Of a stretch of 64,000 nucleotides of DNA, positions 53,916-64,000 are shown one piece after another. The stretch is taken from NCBI RefSeq assembly GCF_002878395.1, contig NC_061115.1:98925116-98989115 (forward strand), in the 5' to 3' direction. A program made the translations under genes and the position numbers. Under the pieces are notes generated by a model. That model saw nothing but the letters and a program-made list of their open reading frames with translations. It was not told the origin of the DNA and did not search any database. Numbering within the stretch: position 1 is the first letter of the stretch; the number at the start of each line of letters is the position of its first letter. Source of the DNA: Capsicum annuum. Lineage: Eukaryota > Streptophyta > Magnoliopsida > Solanales > Solanaceae.

Positions 53916-56900
53916 ATATCCACTACTAAAAGGACTTTCATTCTTTAAAGTCAATGGATAGGAAGAACCTCATAAGCTCAAAGGGATTAGTACTGCACCT
54001 GCATGCTCTAAGCATGACTTCCCTAATAACCTCAGTGAAGAGAAAATGCTTCTAAAGGATTTTGCTACAGATATCCCTTTTTCAACCAGCACCCTCACTT
54101 TGCTTCCAAACAGCCACCAATTGTTCTTAAAAGGCTGATGCACCTAAACTGAACCACAATACACTGATACCATCTTGATATAAGCATAAATTAACCTAAT
54201 CCTTATCCAAGGCAAAAGCAAACCAAGACATGAGTTATGCTAATGACTCCAAATCCAAATATACCCTTCTTTTATCATTCTGCTCCTGTTATTCCCTCCA
54301 ACCAAGGAGGAAAAATCACTTGAGACTCATCCACACAGTCTCATTATATAGAACTCAAAGAACTGAAACTCATCCGCTGAAAGTCCATAAGGCAAACATG
54401 AGAATGAGCTCATAAGGTGTTGTCTGTCACATAAATAGAGATAACCACGGAATACAATCCATGCTAATGCTACAACTAGTCCGTATGAAAATCAACTGAA
54501 ATCTCGGAGTCCAAAGTATAACTACTCATCACTGAATAACTATCTCCAGGATGTCCCATCAACTAAGAATGAAACCTTACTAAATCTAACTCAAGTTTTT
54601 CATAAAAGAAATTTTAAAGAAAATTAGGGACTTGAGGTCAAACTAAAAGAACTAAAACTGAGTCCATGGGCCATCATCTGAACACTTATCAACTATAATC
54701 CATCCGAAATTGAGAAGACCAAATAGGAAACCATGGAGTAGGCTCAATCAGCCTATAGAAAAAAAATTGAACAAGCAATAGTCTAAAATGAAGGCTGCAC
54801 ATAAGCTCTACAACACCAAGCTAAATCTCAATATCGAGGCTGAATCGCTCGATCTCAACTACCTAAACCCAAACTAAAAACAAGTGGTCACTAATACCCC
54901 AAATTCATCACATTTCCAAATCGCCATTCCAAAGCATCAAACCGAAAGCTGAGCCAATAAGGCTATATCAATGTCAACTATCTCAAATCGACTTTAGTGT
55001 CCAAATTCAGAATATCTAAGATAAATCATACCAAACCACAATCAAGACATATCTGAAGAACAAAAATCACCATAGGGATAACCATCGACTGAAAATGTAA
55101 GAAACTAACTCTATATCAGCTAGAGGGAACAAAATATTATCTCAAATTAGAAATCATGCCAAAGGGTAAACCACAAGAAAAGAATGCAAATAACCCACTC
55201 CATATCCACTGGAGGACATGAACTATTGATACATACATAAAAACTTCCCAAGGCTGCAATCTACACTAATAAAGGCAAAAACTTAGCAACTCAAGGAAAT
55301 ACAACTTAAGTCAAAGACTAATTAATCCAACACTCTATCTAGGCAAGGAATAGCCACAGGTATGTATCATCGAGGAAAATCACTCTACCAAGCCTCATTA
55401 GGCCAAACAAACTCTAAAATAAGGATTTTTTCAAATCCACCCAAGTACGACAATCACCACTCGATCCATCCAAGAATAACATCATCGTAGAAGAAATATA
55501 TCAATCTCAAAACCAAGGTCAAAGTTAAGACCACCATCAAAAATCAAAAACTCAAGATGAAGAATTTCTAATTTGCAAACTTTAGAAGCAATCACAGGAA
55601 AGGCCACCTGCCTTTATCTCCCTAACTCTGTGGGAGTCAAAATCACATCATGGTGAGAATGAAGCATCCCATCCCTACACTAATAACAGAGGCAACCCCT
55701 CATAAAGAAAAAACCCCACAACCCTATAAGATGAACCCACGATACCTCAATCTCAAAACCACTATCGAGTGATGAAATAGCCATAATCGAAGAACGACCT
55801 CAAATTAGTTAATCTCATATACGGGCTATATAGAAAATGATAACAAAAGCAAAAAGCTTTGCAACACAGGAGGCAAGTTTAAGTGTCTCAAACTCAAGAA
55901 TGAGTGATACAACTAAATCGCCAACCCTAGAATCATATTGGCACCATAGAAGGTAAGCTTTCCTTCGATATCATAATACATCCCTAAATCAATCTAATAT
56001 AGCTAACCAAGAAGGAACACAGTCAACTTCACAATGCTGAGAGGGGAAAGTCATCCAGTTAGGTTATATATTATTTAAACCATGAAATAATATCACAAGA
56101 TAATGAAAGTATAACTAAATAACACTAGTCTATACAGCTAGCCAGTAAAGATCAGTTTTATCAAGTAATAATATCAAGTAATATCAATAACCTCAAGCAG
56201 TTGTAGAAATAGCAACAATGATATCAATATCAACATAATAAATAGGCAATACAAAAATAAACATCAATATCATGTACCACTCAAGGGCCATAATAAGGCA
56301 AATGTGCCAAGGTAAATGAGACTCAAACCCACATGCTATATTCATAATGAGAAATTATTAGTGCAGATCTACACCATCCACTACTAAAGGAAATAAACCA
56401 CAAGAGTAGTCATATAATCATGAATTCAATAACAAGGCATAAAATAATTAATATGAACTCATCAAGTCTTATAATTATCAATGGGTATGAAAAACCCCAA
56501 TACACATAATAAAAGATAGATGTAAAAAGTAAAAGTACACCAATTATGGTGACATCCTCAATCATATATCTGGGGATAGGGAAAATAAATCTGAATAGGT
56601 ACAACTCGGACCTACCAACTAAATCATTAACTGAGGTGTCAAGCGCACTATCCCTAACTGAAGGTGCCACAACATCACGGACTAATCTAAATGAGCTGAA
56701 TGACTAGAAATCCCCTGCTGGGGACACCCTCTAAACTAGTAGTCGATCTCTCTACAGTTGTAGCAAATTCTTAAAGCACTAACATAGTGAGACACAAACT
56801 GAGCCCAAATGGATGACTAACTGACGCCAAGAGAAATCTCTAGAATTATGTCCATTTCACCACAATCATAGCTTGTCTCAAGAACTCTACGATGGTAGGG

Positions 56901-57940
56901 AAAATACGTGCTAACCCTGGCTGATCAACTAACTCATATCTGGGGCATTCTCTGAACCAGTGTCTCATCATGACATAACCAAACCAAGATCCTAGAATAC
57001 TTTGAGATACTGCCCCTCATAATTCAGAATGGTCGCCATAGCCTAAAGAACTATACCACACTCTTCAAGTTTGATGGGGAATTTATCCACTATGACCATC
57101 ATGACTAACCTAAGAACTATTCATAGCATGGAATACTATCTCCATAGAGTTGATGGGATATAGGTGAAGCTGAACTCTACCGGTAGAACCCTTATACCCA
57201 AACAAACTACCAATAGCACTATACTAATGGCATGCCTCTTGCCACTATTTTCATAAGTCTCAATACTTGTGCTCTATATGGTCCTCTAATAATCAACATC
57301 CTGAGAGAAGGAAGATCTAGTTGTTATCTAGTGCTCAGATGCCAAATAAAGTGACAATACTAAAACACATCCACGCACCAATTTCCATCTTAAAAGGATA
57401 TAGCATAGGAAAATGTCTGGACCATATAAGAAATCCATTATTATACTAAAAATTTGTAAGGAACCCTGATTAACACCAATAGACCTATCTCTAGTATGAG
57501 AATTACTCGATGAATCAAACGTCATCCATGGTTGGGAGAAATCTACAACATAACTCAAATTCCTAATATTGAACCTTAAATGATAAAGTAGTCATGATCT
57601 TAACTGGAGCCTAAGTTGACCCCAAAATCCTTTTGCTGACACTAAAGGCCTTTGATATCCATCTCTGACTCATTGGTTCCACGTTGTGCTAAAACTCTAG
57701 AAATGCATACTGAAGTCTCATTCATATTTGTCCTCATCATCAGCCATCTTGTATCATTCATTAAGGATAAAATAGAGTCAACGAATATGTTTGAGGTTCA
57801 CAGTAATGTGGACACACGATAAAGAGTCAAGAAGTAAATTCTCTAAAATCATATTATAGCCTCCCGTACGAAAGTCTTCGCATCGATCCATAGGAATCTA
57901 CTAACTCTTAGCTCTTGTTCTAACCCTCTGGTAAAACCTA
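53916..57940 (-). mobile_element. Interior of the LARD-like element
   Basis: This is 4.0 kb between the polypurine side (53916-53935, weak) and the primer site. Six-frame reading finds only short ORFs (54230-54415 plus; 56410-56670 and 57328-57558 minus) with no gag, zinc knuckle, protease, RT or integrase motif. In minus-strand frames the sequence is broken every 20-60 codons. It may be a decayed interior or one never coding, as in LARDs. Confidence 0.7.
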
Positions 57941-57954
57941 AGCTCTAATACCAA
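57941..57954 (-). other. tRNA-Met primer binding site of the LARD-like element
   Basis: On the minus strand TTGGTATTAGAGCT matches TTGGTATCAGAGC with one C-to-T change. It lies two bases from the LTR end GGTCATGAAA. Confidence 0.8.
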
Positions 57955-57956
57955 TT

Positions 57957-60900
57957 TTTCATGACCTAATTTCCTTGAGTCATGATGGCGCCTACCATAA
58001 CCCACTAGTAGGCAAGCCAAGCTCATAGTCCATAATGTCTATTAACGAACTACACAACAATATAAGGAGAAGAATGCAGAAAAATAAAGTAAAGAACAAT
58101 AAATAATAAAATCCTAAAACCTAGTAGTATCAGTACAAGAGCTTCTAAAATAATAAGAGTATAAATGTAAAATATCATGGGAAATACATTGATCCAACTT
58201 ATCTCAGAATACAATTTAGAGACTATCCAATACATTATAGTGAGATAAGTGATACTCCAAACATCAGGAGCTCACTCTAAGTCTCTGAACCAAGGCTTCT
58301 CCGTATGATGCAATATCAACGGTGATAACTCGTACTATGATCTACAGGCTACGAAAGTGTAGTATGAGTACCAAATAAACTTAGTAGGTAACTACTAACT
58401 GAGCTCCAAGATAAAGAAGATATATACCACATATAAAAAAAATGGAAACAAAACCCAAGAGTCCAAAAATCATATAACAATCCAATGAGATAATAAGGGA
58501 CAACTATCTTGTATATGTCTAATAGACCAACATAATAAGGCTAAATAAGTAACAAGGGTGCATTATCTTATTTCATCCTTACTGAGGAATCTTAACACTA
58601 TATCGTATATCCCTATCTGCTATATGAATAAGGAGAGAAAGAAGAACGTAGAATAATATAAAAGATCAAAGAACGAATATACCATATGAACAAATGAATG
58701 AAGCGATATACGATAGTATCATAGCCACATATAACTAGATATATATATCATATATATACATATAAACATGGGGTCGCCTCAAAGAATAACCTAGATCATC
58801 ATATCCTCATTCTAAGACCTCATTATAATCCTATCATGATTTAATTCTATCATATTTAGGATTTCTAATAAACATGGATAAACATGAAATAATCATGCAT
58901 AATAATGCAATCATATGATAGAAGTGGCTGAAAACATACCTCAAATCTTGATACTGGATCAATGACTAATCTGACATAATCTAGCCATAATAATGATCAT
59001 AACAATAGTAATAACAATATCAATATACAGAGCAAATAACCGACAACACCGAAAAACCTAATACATAGCCAAGCCTATGTGCACCCCCACAGCCCCAGGC
59101 TTAAAAGGTTCAATCAACATACAATAATACAAGACATATCCCTCACCCATATCTATGAAAACATCATATACCAGCTGATAGACATAGGCACATACTTGTA
59201 AAAGGTTATACACATGCAAGAAAAAATGCAAGGTAGACAATCAATATCATAATCTTCTCATCATAACCATCCTCATTATTGTACTCAACCTCCAAACTTA
59301 AACTACGTATCAATGTATCATCACAATAGTATCCTTCGGACACAAACCAGTATCAATATATTTCATACTTGGTATCCTTTAGACTCAAATTGGGGATCAA
59401 TATATTATCATAATAGTATCATCCAAACTTAAATCGAGTATCAATATTATCACAATAGTATCCTCTGACCTTGCTGGGCATCAATATAATCATAAATATA
59501 AATACATATATAATTATAGATATATAATCGATGCATGAGCTCAAGCCATGGCTAAATAAAAAGAAAAATTTATAAGTCTATTGCTCAAAATGATCATGGA
59601 TACTAAATCATTATAAAAGTGTAGAAAGAGTCAAAATATCTCACGATCGGAGTAAGTAATAGTATTAAATCATGGATCAAAATTCGCGTTGATCAATATT
59701 TAAAACAATATGTTAAACCTATTTATATGTATAAATATTTCATTTAGTTAGCAATTATTATAGAGAAAAAAAATCACTATTTAGGTGAAAAGTGGGTTTT
59801 ATACCTCTTTTAGGGAAAATAGTGATATGGTCGTATTTCTGCTAGGATCACATCAATACCGATATAATAATCATGAATGTACCAAATCTATGCATACCAT
59901 CACCAGTGTTAAGTCAATGAAATCATGTGCAACATAAACATATATGTATCCATATTCTACAACCGTATCCCTTACAAGGATAAATACTTTTTAAATATCC
60001 AACCGATATCATAACATAGCCCTTGGCCCAATAATATGTCCAAAATAATTACAACATCATCATCATGGCCTTAGGCCCATATACATATCTGAAACTCATA
60101 TTGATAATCTTGTATATAAATAACCTCGTTTATACAAGCCATAGCATACTCACGAAGCTTAGCATCTCTATAAGCCATAAAGCATATCTATAGTCATCTA
60201 ATACATATGAGGCATCTTACTTTAAGGAGGCATAATATAAGTAAGTCATCTTACATCCAAGAGATATAACATATCATTAGGCCATGACTCATAACAAAGA
60301 GGAATATCATCTCTATAGGTCAATAATAACCATTAAGAAGAAATAATATTTATGAGGGTCAAGATAACATAACAAAAAGGAATAACATCTCTAAGGACCC
60401 AATGTCATGTTTATGAGGGATTAGCACCTCTATAGGCCAAATATGAAGTGTAACAGGAAACAACATCTCCAAAGGCCAAAAATAATGTCTAACAAAAAGT
60501 AGCATCTCTAAAGGCCCGTCATTATTTTTATAAGGGAAACATACCCATAACTCACAAAGTTAAAATCCAGGGAATATCATGACAAATTAACAAGTCAATA
60601 AGTAACCTTATACTAAGGTTTACTAGTCTCAACTATGTCTAACATCTGCAACTAAGTCCACGAGGCTAACACAAGTCTTGGCGTAAGTGGACCGGGCAAT
60701 CCCACTTCTAATCCTTAATTTCCATATTTAGGAAAACTATGCCCCAACTAGCCTGTATCTATTTCAACTTCTAAATATAAAGGAAGCCATAGTCAATTCA
60801 AAGATAGGAACTTCATCTAGAAACAAGGGCATTTATGCCAATTCAACCCAAATTAGGATTTCAAGATCACCATATTATTCCAATAAGATTAAATGTTCTA

Positions 60901-62256
60901 ATCATGTTTCCTATGCTAAAACCACATCCCAAACCTATAATTATATCACATACAAGATACAAATTAATCTAAACTAGAGAGAATGCAATAGGATTCTAAA
61001 AGGCTATAAACATACCATCTTATTGGTCCAAAACCCTCATCTAATCCCCAAACATCAACATTTAAGGCTAACTTATTCTATCTATAATTAATCTTAACAT
61101 TCACATTCACAACAATATATATCACACATCATTTATGAAGAAGAGTAGACAGAAGCCTACCTCAAAGTCAAACCACAAAACCTCGCATCAAGCCCCACAT
61201 GCTCATCTTTACTTAATAATCCCCAAAATAACATCACGCTATCAAAATCTTAATCTACTATTCAATACAAGTGAAATGATACCCATATTACACTATTATA
61301 CTTTGGGTCTAAAAATAACACCAAAAATCCTAAGTAGGTCTCACATATGAAAAATGCATTTTCTGAGGTCAAACCAATGTTCATACATGAACAAGGAATC
61401 ATAATCCTCAATAAATAGGTGAAAACAAATCAAACTTTGGGCTGAAATCAAGCATTAAATGAATTTGGGATTTTGCGTCCAAACTAAAAAATTCAACCAT
61501 GAATTTAAAGGATTCTTTGCCTTAAATTCAAAGATATTCATGATAATAGATTATAAATAAGATCCTAAGTCACCCATCATGATCAATTTGGAGCTATTAT
61601 ACCTATTTGGGGTTTTAAGCTCTCAAGGGTGAAGAGAAAATGACCAAAATCGCGGCCATGGGGTCTATTTATAGATCCCCAAGCAAAAAGATATTGCGGT
61701 CACCGAGATATGATCCACGATTGCTGTGTTGTGATCACCATCGCACCAGAACCAGAATAACTTAGAAATTTTCCAAGTTTCCAATGATACCTCGGGATTC
61801 ATTTGAAATCTAATTTTCATAAATAAATATATAACCACACTAAATTCGATGCTCCAGACGTGTTAGAAAAGTCAGATTTTTAAACCATTGTTGTTTCGAC
61901 CAAATGTGGATCCCACACCTAAACTTTCAAATTTTCAACTTTCTAACCAATAGGTCAAAATAAGCTCGGATGCATCAAAACACAGACTAAGGTCTACCTT
62001 GCCTAAAATTGATATTCCAAAGATGCTGGTGTAGTCGAAATTTGCATCTGAGATTGTTTCACTGAATTTCTTACCAGGTGGCCATTTTGAACCAGTGAAA
62101 ACTTCTAAATAGAGAATTGGCTCTAAAAACTAAATAAACTGCCCGGTAATCAAACTGTCAAACCTAAAAAGTCATAAATGACTTAGGGTAGCTTTAGAGA
62201 AGCTCAAATAATAAAAATAAGCAAAACTATAAATAATGATCGAAAGGTTCATTACA
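57957..62256 (-). repeat. 5' LTR of the LARD-like element
   Basis: It is 4300 bp and a direct copy of 47301-53915 minus the hAT-like insert. Minus-strand start TGTAATGAACC at 62256. It is uninterrupted and serves as the empty-site reference for the hAT-like insertion. The ORFs at 58050-58235, 59058-59240 and 61135-61350 are incidental. Confidence 0.85.
61661..61680 (-). promoter_or_regulatory. TATA box in the LARD 5' LTR
   Basis: On the minus strand GGGGATCTATAAATAGACCC has a TATA box (CTATAAATAG) framed by complementary GGGGATC and GACCCC arms. It is about 580 bp from the LTR start, a plausible U3/R border. The 3' LTR has the equivalent at 53271-53282. Confidence 0.6.
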
Positions 62257-63703
62257 CAGACCTTGGTTAGGCCCTAGTGCGTATAGCTGCATGAATTAGA
62301 GAATAATCTCATATATATGCAAGAAGGACTCGAACCTTCCAATCATATACTAAGATGACTTGAGAACCCAATCATGTAGTGTAAGATAGAGACTCAAACC
62401 TCCCAATCATATAATAAGATGGACTCCAACCACCTGGTAATAAGCATAAAAAGAGACTCTAATCCCAAGCCATATCGACCCTTACATCGGTTAGCGCGGT
62501 TTCTACTATTTTCCCCTCAGTACCTCCACCTTCCATGGTTATCTACACAACCCTTTTATAATCCCTATTAAAACATTTAATGCAAATTCCCATATTATTA
62601 AACCAGTTATGCATTAATAAAACCCATTGGTATCGTCATACTAACTTTACTTGCAAGCTAATATCATCATGCCATTGTCAATTATTTAGCCAACTGAACT
62701 CTAACCTATCGTCTTAAATAACCTCCAAGTAATTTACCATTTGGGACTCAAATCTATTTAACCAACCAAACCCCAAGGTTTAAATTCAAAATCAATCCAT
62801 GGCCACCAATTCCTTTCAAAGAAAGCATTTATACTCCATTAATCTTTTTGTGTTAATCCATTAGTACAAGTGAGAAATTTGAGCTATGTGACAAAATCAT
62901 ATTTATTGTCAATTTCACAAATAGGTTGAGGGTATATTTTTTTCAAACCATATATAAAGGCAAAATCATTAAATTAGCATTTACACATGACCCCTTAATT
63001 TATTCACCATTCACATGCACCCCGCAATTTTCAAAATCAATAATAAAACATGAATATTGCATAATAAACCATGGAAAATCAATTTAATGACCAATCATGT
63101 CAAAAACCCTATACAATGTCAAAACCCATATAAAAACCATGCATTAATAATCAATTTATGCCATTGAGAAAATATAAATTCTAGGGAAAGAGACGCATGC
63201 CTTAATTGTCAAGAACTTACATAAAACAACACCCTTAGGACCCTAGATGATCATCTTTTTGAACCCTAGGCTTGTTTGAAAAGGGAAATTTGAGAGAGAG
63301 GACTTTGGGAGTAAAGCAATATCCTTAGCATTGTAAAAACTTAAGAGAATTATTTTATATAGTTCCTAAGGTTTGTTTATAAGTGAAAGGACCTTATTTC
63401 TCCTTATCCCCTTTTAATTAAACAAAACAGCCATAAAATAACAAAGGTTCATGCCACGAACCTTATCCCAAAGGTCTAGACTCCATGACATGAACCCTAT
63501 TGTGGAGATTATCCTCCGTAACTTGGGGCTATCATGGAGGCTCACGGCCTTCGTGACCTGAAACTACCCTAAGCCCTATCCAAAAATTCCAAAACTCTTT
63601 TGGGTTACCCTTTTAATAGCCCAAACATAATTTGAGTCAAAAATTAATATTTTATGCACAACAAGACTGAAAATAAAATTCCCAAAATTTTGAGGGTGTT
63701 ACA
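62257..63703 (-). repeat. Split solo LTR (Tekay type), piece 2
   Basis: It continues the LTR interrupted at 47300 and ends TGAGGGTGTTACA at 63703, the minus-strand LTR start. It aligns with 28010-29073 (CATGGTTATCTACACAACCC against CATGATGATCTACACAACCC, and TTGGTATCGTCATAC in both). The flank CAAAG (63704-63708) is the partner of AAAAG at 46588. Confidence 0.75.
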
Positions 63704-63859
63704 CAAAGGCGTATAGATGTAGCAGTGGGTGCATCTTCTAGTAATGTACCACCGCTACCACCACCTCCGTCAGTTGATATGCCCCCATCTGGGTATGGTC
63801 ATGATGTAGATACCCAGTGTATCTCTGTTATGTCCTTATTTTATTTTATATTATTTTAG
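63704..63859 (+). pseudogene. Plant-transposon-domain ORF, C-terminal part
   Basis: Skipping the LTR, the codons continue in frame after VERK with RRIDVAVGASSSNVPPLPPP and PSVDMPPSGYGH, ending at a TAG at 63857-63859. A short Pro-rich tail just before the stop fits such ORFs. Confidence 0.65.
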
Positions 63860-64000
63860 TGCATTGGGGATAGTGTATAATTTTTAGTTGGGGGCGGGGC
63901 ATACCATAGTTGCTACGGGTTGTTATTGTTGAGTTTTTTTTCTATTGATCGTAGTATTATTTTAGATATGTCTAGGTTAAAATTTATGTCGTATAGTGTT
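63860..64000 (+). other. Athila-type tract after the ORF (GCATTGGGGA..TTGGGGGCGGGG)
   Basis: GTGCATTGGGGATAGTGTAT followed by AATTTTTAGTTGGGGGCGGGG (63859-63900) resembles the Athila sequence that follows the coding region (GCATTGAGGACAATGC..TTTAAGTTTGGGGG). It supports assigning the ORF to an Athila-related element. The window ends soon after. Confidence 0.5.

Larger units (their letters stand above)
47301..62256 (-). mobile_element. LARD-like LTR element with 4.3 kb LTRs, non-coding interior
   Basis: Two long direct repeats, 47301-53915 (4361 bp after removing the 2254 bp insert) and 57957-62256 (4300 bp), flank a 4.0 kb interior. The minus strand order is 5' LTR, tRNA-Met primer site (57941-57954), interior, 3' LTR. 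The LTR start is TGTAATGA and the LTR end is GGTCATGA. The interior has no readable gag or pol. Very long LTRs, a non-coding interior and a kept primer site define large retrotransposon derivatives (LARDs). It sits inside a Tekay-type solo LTR. The flanks CACCC and CAGAC are a poor match for a target duplication. Confidence 0.8.

Overview
The window is a block of plant repeats. It is AT-rich, holds no convincing host gene, and nearly all of it can be assigned to transposable elements inserted into one another. The families are plant Ty3 (Athila and Tekay/Del types), Ty1 Sirevirus, LINE, a tRNA-derived SINE and a hAT-like element. Together they point to a flowering plant. The style of the Athila, Sirevirus and plant-transposon-domain fragments resembles Solanaceae (pepper, potato, tomato), but that is my inference from memory of these families and not a database result.

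Layout. At 1-10952 there is a plus-strand, pol-less Athila-like element. A second, minus-strand copy of the same family (3222-9399) has jumped into its 3' LTR. The plus element itself sits in the integrase part of a decayed minus-strand Tekay pol (10953-15245), which is also split by a solo LTR (11908-14470) flanked by a perfect GTCTA duplication. 15330-17245 is a decayed LINE ORF1-like gene (DUF4283 plus a ruined zinc knuckle). 17246-24114 is a plus-strand Tekay element with 5' LTR, tRNA-Met primer site, gag, protease, RT, RNase H and integrase. All are broken by stops, and the 3' end is cut off. 24115-27216 holds fragments: an LTR tail, a gag/protease piece, an Athila-type LTR and a LINE zinc-binding end. 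27217-31356 is the 3' half of a minus-strand Tekay element. 31846-39854 is a Sirevirus with gag and an envelope-like region but no visible pol, and its gag is split by a solo LTR. 39855-43190 is an Athila-type LTR followed by Athila gag and protease.

The right third (44249-64000) is one deep nest. A plant-transposon-domain ORF is split at 46592/63704 by a 2.15 kb solo LTR. That LTR is split by a 15 kb element (47301-62256) with about 4.3 kb LTRs and a non-coding interior (LARD-like). The 3' LTR of that element is split by a 2.25 kb hAT-like element (47589-49842), and this in turn carries a SINE (48807-48992) with a 15 bp target duplication. A 100 N gap lies inside the hAT-like element and is flanked by two copies of the same 214 bp, probably an assembly artefact.

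None of the retroelement reading frames is intact, so the genes do not work together now. What the window records is the order of insertions. I found no rRNA or tRNA gene, no CRISPR array and no clear undescribed system. The best candidates for new description are the LARD-like family, the pol-less Athila pair and the hAT/SINE pair.
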